A stretch of 7,761 nt of DNA from an uncultured Bdellovibrio sp. (GTDB lineage: Bacteria; Bdellovibrionota; Bdellovibrionia; Bdellovibrionales; Bdellovibrionaceae), in NCBI GenBank assembly GCA_946482355.1, contig CAMLRE010000089.1, forward strand, positions 1 to 7,761, read 5' to 3'. Positions 1 through 5,320 of this stretch are shown here, piece after piece. The notes below the pieces were generated by a model. It did not search any database, was not told the origin of the DNA, and saw nothing but the letters and a program-made list of their open reading frames with translations. The number at the start of each line of letters is the position of its first letter. Positions within the stretch are counted from its first letter, which is position 1. The translations under genes and the position numbers were made by a program.

Positions 1-25
1 AAGGCGCGTAAAGAAGAAGAGTTAG
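1..25 (+). CDS. Possible 3' end of an upstream gene, cut by the window edge
   Basis: Reading from base 2, the frame gives RRVKKKS and then a TAG stop at 23-25. The last base of that stop is the first base of the GTG start of the next gene (TAGTG), a common arrangement for translational coupling. A Lys/Arg-rich tail of this kind is common at the ends of small regulators, and AHSA1 genes are often preceded by an ArsR-family repressor. An ArsR gene is therefore a reasonable guess, but only seven codons are visible and the identity is inference. The frame could also be non-coding. Confidence 0.3.
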
Positions 26-546
26 TGACAGAGATTTTAATTCCTACAACATCAGAAATTAAACCATTTAGAATCAGTCGTGATTTTGAGGTGAATCAAG
101 AGACGATGTGGAGACTTTGGACTGAAAAAGATCTTTTAGAAAAATGGTCTGGCCCTAAAGGTACAAAGTTAAAACAATCTGACTTTGAATTAAAAGCCGG
201 AGCTACAAATCATTACTGCATGATTTCTCCAGACGGCACGGAGATGTGGGGTAAGCAGGTGTTTCGTGAAATTATGAAACCTGATCGTTATATCTACATC
301 ACAAGTTTTTCAGATGCCCAGGGTAATATGACAAGACATCCGATGAGTGCCACATGGCCGCTTGAAATGTTAACGACAATCACACTTTTAACTCTGGGTG
401 ATAAAACCCGAGTTACGATTGAATGGATGCCTTTAAATGCTTCGCCTGAAGAAATTAAAACTTTCAACGAAGCTCATGAAGGTATGAAAATGGGTTGGGG
501 TGGTTCATTAGATACTTTAGAAGAGTATTTAGAAACTATTAATTAA
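25..546 (+). CDS. AHSA1/SRPBCC-family protein
   Basis: A 173-aa START-like (SRPBCC fold) protein of the AHSA1 group, named after the domain of the eukaryotic Hsp90 co-chaperone Aha1. The bacterial members are single-domain cytosolic proteins of mostly unknown role that probably bind a hydrophobic ligand. The hallmark segments are present: MWRLWTEKDLLEKWSGP at residues 28-44, the central strand region around SPDGTEMWG (68-76), a TRVTIEW strand (128-134), and the closing helix GMKMGWGGSLDTLEEYL (153-169). Length is typical and the fold looks complete. The start is taken as GTG because it overlaps the TAG stop of the preceding frame. The reading frame stays open to the left edge, so an earlier start cannot be excluded, although KARKEEEL before the GTG looks unlike the family. 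The TAA stop lies within a TTAA shared with the convergent oxidase gene. Family certain; cellular role unknown. Confidence 0.88.
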   Translation: MTEILIPTTSEIKPFRISRDFEVNQETMWRLWTEKDLLEKWSGPKGTKLKQSDFELKAGATNHYCMISPDGTEMWGKQVFREIMKPDRYIYITSFSDAQGNMTRHPMSATWPLEMLTTITLLTLGDKTRVTIEWMPLNASPEEIKTFNEAHEGMKMGWGGSLDTLEEYLETIN

Positions 547-1826
547 AGTTTTATATTCCAGCCGGATTCAAAAGCCCCGTGAACGGTACCGCGTGAAGCA
601 TCTAAAGCGGTACCTTCACCGATAATATAAAATGTATTTTCAAAAGGTTTTTTTAAGCGCTGGGCTTTACTTAAACCATCAAGTGCTACGTAAGAATAAG
701 CTCCGCGGGCAAAAGGGTCTTTTGACCAATTGTGCGAAAACCAAGATTCGATTTGCGCATTTAAATAATTAAAACTTTTTCCGGTGATAAGTGATAACGT
801 TTTAATCGCTGTGTGTAGTTTTTCTTCTTCACTCCAGTTTGACATCTGTAAAGCTTTTGGTCCGCCTTGCCACGCTACCATGTACGGTGTGCGAAGCGGT
901 TGCTGGTTCCACCAGGTCGGAAAATAGTATTCAGGGCCGCAGTGAAAAAACGTTTGTGGCACATCGCTGTCTTTTTCCCAGAAGCGTTCGCGAAATCGAA
1001 AGACGATTCTTTGTACATGCCCCATGTTCACGCTAAAAAGACATTCTTTTAAATCTTTTGGCCATTTATTCCATTCGATAGCTTCAGATTGTAAAACCGA
1101 AATTGGTAAGCTTAGAATTAATTTTTTACAATGATAGGTCTTCATCACCTGGGTAGGGCCTTCTAGACAAGTTAAGGTCACATCGTTTTTCTTCCAGTCA
1201 ATTTTTTTAAGAACTGTGCTTAAACGAATGCGCGAACTTTCAATAAAACAATCAGCCATTTTTGTAAAAAGCTGGTCGTAGCGGTAAAGTGGTCTAAATA
1301 ATAAAGAGCCATTTAAAGAATCGTCAGGCGCATTTTTAGTTGTGGCTAAACCTTTTTCGCCAACCAGGCGGGGATCAGCGGCGTGAAAACCTTCGACATA
1401 AGTAATAAAATTTTTCTTCATTTCAGACGACAAAGATTTTTGTTTTCGAATAAAATCTTCTAAGCTTCGATCGGTTTTTCGGTCGGCCTGTAAGTCTTCT
1501 AAAATATTTTCTATTTTAGTCCAGTAATCAGGAATTTTTACTAATTTATGATCACGTAAAAAATAATGTTCGTCTTTAACGTCATAGAAAGGAAAATGCA
1601 GTCTTTGAAACAATTCAAGAATTCGCTTTGGCGCGCCGTGAATGAATTCTGCACCCAGTTCGATTCCGGTCGTCATACCTTGTTCAACAAGACTGTAAAT
1701 GCGCCCACCTAAACGAGGGCGCGCTTCAAGAAGTTTAAAATCTGCCCCTTGAAGACTTAGTTTTTGTGCGCAAGCTATGCCGGAAGCTCCGGCACCTACG
1801 ATAATGACATCCGCTGAATAATCCAT
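543..1826 (-). CDS. FAD-dependent amine oxidase family protein
   Basis: A 427-aa flavoprotein of the monoamine/polyamine oxidase superfamily, which oxidises C-N bonds of amines using FAD and oxygen or another acceptor. Visible motifs: the Rossmann dinucleotide fold VIIVGAGASG (residues 7-16) with the ribose-binding acid E35 in LLEARPRLGGRI; GAEFIHG (58-64); substrate-side segment DPFARGAYSYV (370-380); and the C-terminal FAD motif GEGTALD...GTVHGAFESG (403-422), after which the chain ends. There is no signal peptide and no C-terminal membrane anchor, and the Cys that binds FAD covalently in mammalian MAO is absent, so a soluble enzyme with non-covalent FAD is expected. At the position of the MAO lysine near flavin N5, my hand alignment (GHVQRIVFRF, 269-278) gives Arg273. 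The gene starts 28 bases after the MFS stop and is probably cotranscribed with it; no strong ribosome binding site is seen. Substrate not predictable. Confidence 0.93.
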   Translation of the reverse strand: MDYSADVIIVGAGASGIACAQKLSLQGADFKLLEARPRLGGRIYSLVEQGMTTGIELGAEFIHGAPKRILELFQRLHFPFYDVKDEHYFLRDHKLVKIPDYWTKIENILEDLQADRKTDRSLEDFIRKQKSLSSEMKKNFITYVEGFHAADPRLVGEKGLATTKNAPDDSLNGSLLFRPLYRYDQLFTKMADCFIESSRIRLSTVLKKIDWKKNDVTLTCLEGPTQVMKTYHCKKLILSLPISVLQSEAIEWNKWPKDLKECLFSVNMGHVQRIVFRFRERFWEKDSDVPQTFFHCGPEYYFPTWWNQQPLRTPYMVAWQGGPKALQMSNWSEEEKLHTAIKTLSLITGKSFNYLNAQIESWFSHNWSKDPFARGAYSYVALDGLSKAQRLKKPFENTFYIIGEGTALDASRGTVHGAFESGWNIKL

Positions 1827-1854
1827 TCATACCAGCGGAGCAAGAACGTCGCCT

Positions 1855-3069
1855 TTATGTTGCTGGGGCAATTTGACTAGATTCGCGTTTACTTAAGACA
1901 ATAACTAAACCAATTAAAGATGAAATACACATCACGGCTGCCGTGGGAAGACTGCCACTGACATTAAGCATTCCAACGCCGGCACTTGCAAATGATCCAA
2001 CACCTAATTGTAAAAATCCAAGTAGCGCTGAAGCAGCGCCTGCATTTTTCTCAAAAGGTTCTAAAGCTAAAGCGGCCGCGTTCGGGTACGTGATACCGGC
2101 ACATAATAAAAGTAAAAATAAAATCACGACTGTAGGAATAAGTGTAAGCCAGTTGTTAAACACACCGACAAAGAAAATCACACCCATAACCACTTGAAAA
2201 AATAAAGCTACTTTAAAAATCTGCGGGCTTTTAAATTTTTTGGTTAAGAGTAAATTTAATTGGCCGCCGCCAATCATACCTACAGCTAAAATCGCAAAGA
2301 TAACTCCGTAAACCTGAGCGCTGACTTTAAAACCTTCCATAAACATGGTTGGTGAACCTGCGATATACACGAATAATCCGGCAAATGAAAAAGATCCGGC
2401 AAAAGTGTAAATTGAAAACTGACGCACTTTTAAAATATCTTTATAACCGATAAGAATCGATTTTAAATTTAATTGGGCTGTCGTATCAGGCTCGTATTTT
2501 TGCGGTAACACAAAATACGCTAAAGCCAGGTTTAATAAACCAAGACCTACAAGGGCTCCGAAAATCACACGCCAACCGAATGATTCAACAACAAAGCCGC
2601 CGATCGTCGGTGCCAGTAACGGAGATACGCTTAACACTAACATTAAAAGTGAGAACACTTTGGCGCTGTCTTCAACCGGAAAGAAATCGCGCACCATGGC
2701 TATGGCTCCGACTGAAGCCACACAGCCGCCAAGAGCTTGCACAAAACGTAAAGCTAAAAACCATTCAATGGAATGACAGTTCATTAAAGCAATTGAAGAT
2801 AAAATGTAAATAATAAGACCTGTGTATAAAGGTTTTTTACGCCCGAAATGATCTAATAAAGGGCCATAAACAATTTGCCCCAAAGCAAAACCGATAAAGT
2901 AAGTTGAAATAGAAAAAGAAACTTTAGCTGTCGTTGTTTGTAAATCACTGGCGATCTGTGTGAACGCCGGTAAATACATGTCGATAGAAAAAGGAGTTAA
3001 AGCTTCAAGTGATCCTAAAATCAGGATTAAAAGGGCATTTTGTTTTTTTGTGCGTAGCTGTTCAGACAT
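1855..3069 (-). CDS. MFS multidrug efflux transporter, Bcr/CflA type
   Basis: A 404-aa inner-membrane protein with about 12 hydrophobic segments and the signatures of the drug:H+ antiporter-1 family, Bcr/CflA branch. TM1 carries the characteristic FSIDMYLPAF with Asp30 (residues 27-36). Motif A is YGPLLDHFGRKKPL (68-81) in the TM2-TM3 loop. The TM5 antiporter motif C region reads LSVSPLLAPTIGG (146-158). A basic, polar loop around 190-215 separates the two six-helix halves. The family exports sulfonamide, chloramphenicol, bicyclomycin or small metabolites; the substrate here is unknown. The ATG lies 9 bases after the stop of the 155-aa gene and 28 bases precede the oxidase start, so the three are probably cotranscribed. 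No good Shine-Dalgarno sequence precedes the ATG; a short stem-loop at 3073-3088 occupies that space, suggesting coupling to translation of the upstream gene. Confidence 0.93.
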   Translation of the reverse strand: MSEQLRTKKQNALLILILGSLEALTPFSIDMYLPAFTQIASDLQTTTAKVSFSISTYFIGFALGQIVYGPLLDHFGRKKPLYTGLIIYILSSIALMNCHSIEWFLALRFVQALGGCVASVGAIAMVRDFFPVEDSAKVFSLLMLVLSVSPLLAPTIGGFVVESFGWRVIFGALVGLGLLNLALAYFVLPQKYEPDTTAQLNLKSILIGYKDILKVRQFSIYTFAGSFSFAGLFVYIAGSPTMFMEGFKVSAQVYGVIFAILAVGMIGGGQLNLLLTKKFKSPQIFKVALFFQVVMGVIFFVGVFNNWLTLIPTVVILFLLLLCAGITYPNAAALALEPFEKNAGAASALLGFLQLGVGSFASAGVGMLNVSGSLPTAAVMCISSLIGLVIVLSKRESSQIAPAT

Positions 3070-3072
3070 TCG

Positions 3073-3088
3073 TGCACATTACTGTGCA
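3073..3088 (-). promoter_or_regulatory. Stem-loop with GUAA tetraloop at a stop/start junction
   Basis: On the minus strand TGCACA-GTAA-TGTGCA is a perfect 6-bp stem with a 4-base loop of GNRA type. The TAA in the loop is the stop codon of the 155-aa gene, and the MFS ATG follows only three bases after the stem. It occupies the place where a ribosome binding site would normally sit. A terminating ribosome would cover and melt it, so a role in translational coupling is plausible but inferred. The structure itself is read directly from the sequence. Confidence 0.5.
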
Positions 3089-3546
3089 GCGCTTGAAAAA
3101 GCAAACCATCTGCGGACAACGTCTTCGCCTAATAGATCATAGTTATAATCGAGAAATTTTTCCAAATTCGAGCTGAAGTTAGCCTCGGTATCGACAACGC
3201 CTTCTTCAAGTAATGGCACTAGGTCAGGTAAATGATGCAAATAAGCCCCGAAGTACTTATTGCAGAAATCCATATAGTCTTGGGTATAAAGCAAGAACAC
3301 ATGCCACATGAAATCAATTTCTTTCATTTCTTCATCCATGATAAACACAAAATCAAGTTTATCTGAAGGAGTTGCCGCAAGATCTTTATGATGGGTTTTA
3401 GAAGCCCAGAAAAAGCGAAGCAAATCTTTAAAAATGATTTCAGCATTTTCTGCTGAAGCGGGGTGGGCTTTTTTAAAACGGGCGACAACCGCGGGGTGTT
3501 CGTATTTTAAAAGCTCTTCTAAATTTGGAATCATTGTTTCGTTCAT
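3079..3546 (-). CDS. Uncharacterised protein with conserved-looking WH...HH motif
   Basis: A 155-aa predicted cytosolic protein with no signal peptide or membrane segment. The core reads EIDFMWHVFLLYTQDYMDFCNKYFG followed by AYLHHLPD. Trp81-His82, Tyr91, Cys95 and His104-His105 are spaced as in a group of bacterial proteins, and in plant glycine-rich-domain (GRDP)-like proteins, that share a WH-x(n)-Y-x-x-(F)C-x(n)-HH pattern. I recall that pattern from general knowledge and could not check it. The clustered His/Cys residues suggest metal binding, which is inference. The N-terminal 60 residues are helical and charged; the C-terminal third is acidic. The start is the first in-frame ATG; a second Met at residue 5 is possible, and neither has a clear Shine-Dalgarno sequence. 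It lies 55 bases after the 28-aa peptide ORF and 9 bases before the MFS gene, so it is probably the second gene of that transcript. Function unknown. Confidence 0.82.
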   Translation of the reverse strand: MNETMIPNLEELLKYEHPAVVARFKKAHPASAENAEIIFKDLLRFFWASKTHHKDLAATPSDKLDFVFIMDEEMKEIDFMWHVFLLYTQDYMDFCNKYFGAYLHHLPDLVPLLEEGVVDTEANFSSNLEKFLDYNYDLLGEDVVRRWFAFSSAAQ

Positions 3547-3563
3547 AAAAACCGACTTTGTTT

Positions 3564-3591
3564 TTCGTGGCCCCTATTAATGAGCCACGAA
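3564..3591. repeat. Perfect 8-bp inverted repeat between the peptide ORF and the 155-aa gene
   Basis: TTCGTGGC (3564-3571) and GCCACGAA (3584-3591) are exact reverse complements around a 12-base spacer that itself contains the palindrome ATTAAT. It lies 10 bases after the stop of the 28-aa ORF and 17 bases before the start of the 155-aa gene. On the minus strand the stem is followed by AAAAACAAAG rather than a T-tract, so it is not a normal intrinsic terminator. It could be an operator dyad, an RNA processing or stabilising hairpin, or an attenuator-like element. Confidence 0.5.
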
Positions 3592-3601
3592 GGTTAAATA
3601 A

Positions 3602-3688
3602 TTATTTGATAACCATGCAGCATTTTGGACGTAATTTGCCAGCAGCTGTTTTTGTCTTTAGAATCTGAGTGATTAATTTTTGTTTCAT
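3602..3688 (-). CDS. Unannotated 28-aa cationic peptide with Cys-Cys
   Basis: A complete 28-codon ORF, ATG to TAA, beginning MKQKLITQIL and ending KLRPKCCMVIK. It has seven Lys and one Arg, no acidic residue, and adjacent Cys23-Cys24 near the C-terminus. Translation is well supported: AAAGGGGG sits four bases before the ATG, the strongest ribosome binding site in the window, and a promoter-like sequence (TTTTCA, 17 bases, TATTAT) would start transcription about 16-18 bases upstream of the ATG. It lies 55 bases upstream of the 155-aa WH...HH gene on the same strand, with an inverted repeat between. I do not recognise the peptide. It could be a peptide precursor that is modified, a small regulatory or metal-binding protein, a toxin-like cationic peptide, or a translated leader controlling the downstream genes. 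There is no run of one amino acid as in classical attenuation leaders. Coding status likely; function unknown. Confidence 0.6.
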   Translation of the reverse strand: MKQKLITQILKTKTAAGKLRPKCCMVIK

Positions 3689-3692
3689 TTAT

Positions 3693-3700
3693 CCCCCTTT
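3693..3700 (-). promoter_or_regulatory. Strong ribosome binding site for the 28-aa peptide ORF
   Basis: Minus-strand AAAGGGGG, with its last G four bases from the ATG at 3688, close to the AAGGAGG consensus. Most other genes in this window have weak or no Shine-Dalgarno sequences, so a purine block this strong before such a short ORF is the main reason for calling the ORF real. Confidence 0.65.
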
Positions 3701-3710
3701 CATACTTTTA

Positions 3711-3739
3711 ATAATACGCTTGTTAATAAGACGTGAAAA
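3711..3739 (-). promoter_or_regulatory. Candidate sigma-70-type promoter for the minus-strand unit
   Basis: On the minus strand, -35 TTTTCA (3739-3734, 4 of 6 matches) and -10 TATTAT (3716-3711, 5 of 6) are separated by 17 bases. Transcription would begin near 3704-3706, giving a leader of under 20 bases that contains little besides the ribosome binding site of the 28-aa ORF. The region is A+T-rich, so chance matches are common; the good placement is what supports it. Confidence 0.42.
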
Positions 3740-3806
3740 ATAAATTAAACAAAACCGTATGATTATCCAGTTTTATGATCAATGATAAGAAAGAGAGCGC
3801 AGCAAT

Positions 3807-4439
3807 ATGTTGCACCCCTGGGAAAAACTTTTCGAAGCTAAAATAGCAACAGTAGCGTCTAGCGATGATCCGGCCCACGATTTAAATCATTTTAAGCGGG
3901 TTGTAACGATGGCTAAAAAGCTATGTGTTCAAGAAAATGCCAAAATAGAAGTCGTTGTTCCGGCAGCCTGGTTGCATGACCTGGTTATTGTTCCTAAAAA
4001 TTCTCCGTTAAGAAGCCAGGCTTCAAAATTATCAGCTGAAAAAGCATTAGAATTTTTGCGCGAAATAAATTACCCACAGGAATTTCATCAAGACATTTTT
4101 CACGCGATTGAAGGTCATAGTTTTAGCGCGAATATCGAAGTTAGAACTTTAGAAGCTAAGATTGTGCAAGATGCAGATCGATTAGATGGGTTAGGGGCCA
4201 TCGGTATTGCCCGTTGTTTTGCAGTCGCTGGAATGCTTAAGCGATCTTTTTATCAAGCTGAAGATCCTTTTTGTGAAAAAAGAAATCCTGATGATCAGAA
4301 GTACACTATCGATCATTTCTACCAAAAACTTTTTAAGACGGCAGATACTTTAAAAACCAGATCTGGACAAATCGAAGGTGTTTCACGTGTGCAGTACATG
4401 AAACAGTATTTGGAGTTTTTAAAGTCCGAAATCATTTAG
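3807..4439 (+). CDS. HD-domain phosphohydrolase, YedJ/YpgQ-like
   Basis: A 210-aa cytosolic protein of the HD metal-dependent phosphohydrolase superfamily, close in length and motif layout to E. coli YedJ and B. subtilis YpgQ; YpgQ is known as a nucleotide pyrophosphohydrolase. The metal-site pattern is complete: HDLNHFKRV with His28 (residues 24-32), the HD doublet His57-Asp58 in AAWLHDLV, His104 in AIEGHSFS, and the closing Asp in IVQDADRLDGLGAIGIAR (Asp122/Asp124). The substrate is probably a nucleotide or other phosphoester and cannot be settled from sequence. The ATG is preceded by a purine-rich AAGAAAGAGAG, a moderate ribosome binding site about ten bases upstream. The 118-base divergent region upstream contains TATGAT at 3758-3763 and 3774-3779, but neither has a convincing -35 partner. 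The next gene starts 49 bases downstream on the same strand, so cotranscription is possible. Confidence 0.92.
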   Translation: MLHPWEKLFEAKIATVASSDDPAHDLNHFKRVVTMAKKLCVQENAKIEVVVPAAWLHDLVIVPKNSPLRSQASKLSAEKALEFLREINYPQEFHQDIFHAIEGHSFSANIEVRTLEAKIVQDADRLDGLGAIGIARCFAVAGMLKRSFYQAEDPFCEKRNPDDQKYTIDHFYQKLFKTADTLKTRSGQIEGVSRVQYMKQYLEFLKSEII

Positions 4440-4457
4440 CCAGAAATTTGCAAACCC

Positions 4458-4479
4458 TTCGTGAATTACAATTTACGAA
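4458..4479 (+). promoter_or_regulatory. Hairpin abutting the ribosome binding site of the next gene
   Basis: TTCGTGAATT (4458-4467) and AATTTACGAA (4470-4479) pair along their length with one G-U wobble; the innermost pairs would open to leave a small loop. The 3' arm runs into AAAGGA (4478-4483), the ribosome binding site of the ATG at 4489. No T-tract follows, so it is not an intrinsic terminator for the HD gene. It may instead affect initiation of the secreted-protein gene, or be a protein-binding dyad. Low G+C makes it only moderately stable. Confidence 0.4.
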
Positions 4480-4488
4480 AGGATCGTT

Positions 4489-5244
4489 ATGCAAATCGGG
4501 GTAAAATGGAAAAATATTTTGGGCATTTTGGTGTTCTTTGCGGCGCAAAGCACATTCGCTTATCGCGTTATCACGGATCGTATTCCACTTGGAGCTAAAG
4601 GCACAGTGTATTCATTTGTTGAATATACTAGAAACAAAGTGCCGACAGCGATTGGGGTCGCCATTTCTGGTTCGGCCTTAAAAACATTACCAGATGAAAT
4701 GCAAATGTTGGAACTTGTTCCGAAAGGTATGCACAAAGTAGAACCGTACACTCATATTGGATTTGATTGGAATCCTATGGGACACGAACCTCCGGGTATT
4801 TATGATCTTCCGCATTTTGATGTTCACTTTTATATGATTCCACAAAGTGTACGCCATAATATTACCTGCGCCGGAGCCGATGCCTTGAAATGCACAAAAG
4901 CTGTAGCGGCCTCTCTTATTCCGCCTGATTATATTCCGACTCCTGCGGGTGTTCCGATGATGGGATGGCATTGGCTGGATGCAAAAGCGCCAGAATTAAA
5001 TGGCCAAACTTTTACAAGAACACTTATCTATGGATTTTACGATGGCTCAACGGCGTTTATTGAACCAATGATTACTTTAGCGTATTTAAAAACTAAACCG
5101 CACGCCGTTTTTCCGGTAAGATGGTCACAAAATATTTCTGTTTCGGGAATGTATCCGAAAAATTATTCTGTTGATTATAAACCGGTGACAGACACTTATG
5201 AAATTGCCTTGATCGATTTGGTATCCCGCACATCGAGCAGATAA
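4489..5244 (+). CDS. Exported TTHB210-like (DUF5602-like) protein
   Basis: A 251-aa exported protein. Residues 1-24 form a clear Sec signal peptide: basic MQIGVKWK, hydrophobic NILGILVFFAAQ, cleavage after STFA. The mature part matches what I recall of the TTHB210-like/DUF5602 family, whose prototype is a sigma-E-regulated protein of Thermus thermophilus of unknown function. The signature is NPMGHEPPGIYDLPHFDVHFYM (95-116), followed by GWHWLD (159-164) and FIEPMIT (190-196). His99, His109, Asp111, His113, His161 and Glu192 could form a metal site; that is inference. Cys127 and Cys135 are well placed for a disulfide, fitting a periplasmic location. The start is fixed by AAAGGA six bases before the ATG and by the signal peptide. 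It probably heads the run of four plus-strand genes ending with the pirin. Family assignment by memory of the motif; biochemical role unknown. Confidence 0.8.
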   Translation: MQIGVKWKNILGILVFFAAQSTFAYRVITDRIPLGAKGTVYSFVEYTRNKVPTAIGVAISGSALKTLPDEMQMLELVPKGMHKVEPYTHIGFDWNPMGHEPPGIYDLPHFDVHFYMIPQSVRHNITCAGADALKCTKAVAASLIPPDYIPTPAGVPMMGWHWLDAKAPELNGQTFTRTLIYGFYDGSTAFIEPMITLAYLKTKPHAVFPVRWSQNISVSGMYPKNYSVDYKPVTDTYEIALIDLVSRTSSR

Positions 5245-5265
5245 ACCTGTACAAAAATAAAATCT

Positions 5266-5320
5266 AAGATCACGATTAAGCTTATGAAATATTTTTTTTT
5301 GATAAGCTTAATCGCATCTT
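5266..5320 (+). promoter_or_regulatory. Long inverted repeat enclosing the start codon of the 142-aa gene
   Basis: CGATTAAGCTTAT (5273-5285) and ATAAGCTTAATCG (5302-5314) are exact 13-base reverse complements. The stem continues outward, past a 2-versus-1 base internal loop, with AAGAT (5266-5270) pairing with ATCTT (5316-5320), giving 18 paired positions. The loop (5286-5301) is A/T-rich with nine consecutive T, and its AAA could pair with TTT to extend the stem. The ATG at 5284-5286 lies at the top of the stem, with A and U paired. No T-tract follows the 3' arm, which is inside the coding region, so it is not a standard terminator. A role in controlling translation start is inferred. Confidence 0.6.

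Noticed and set aside
585..614. Perfect inverted repeat GGTACCGC-N14-GCGGTACC near the 3' end of the oxidase gene
   Set aside because: It arises from repeated Gly-Thr codons in the conserved FAD motif (GEGT ... RGTV) and no T-tract follows on either strand, so coding constraint explains it.
839..1052. Two overlapping plus-strand ORFs of 61 and 65 codons
   Set aside because: They lie antisense within the oxidase gene, whose conserved motifs fix the other strand as coding; compositions are unlike a protein and no ribosome binding site is seen.
2030..2048. Palindrome-like GCGCT...AGCGC in the MFS gene
   Set aside because: It falls in Ala-Ser-Ala codons of a transmembrane segment, is short and is not near a gene boundary.
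3758..3779. TATGAT hexamers upstream of the HD gene as promoter -10 elements
   Set aside because: Each matches the consensus at 5 of 6 positions, but no acceptable -35 sequence lies 16-18 bases upstream, so neither is called.
4560..4971. Minus-strand ORFs of 63 and 94 codons
   Set aside because: They are antisense to the TTHB210-like gene, whose signal peptide and HFDVHFY motif establish the plus strand as coding.
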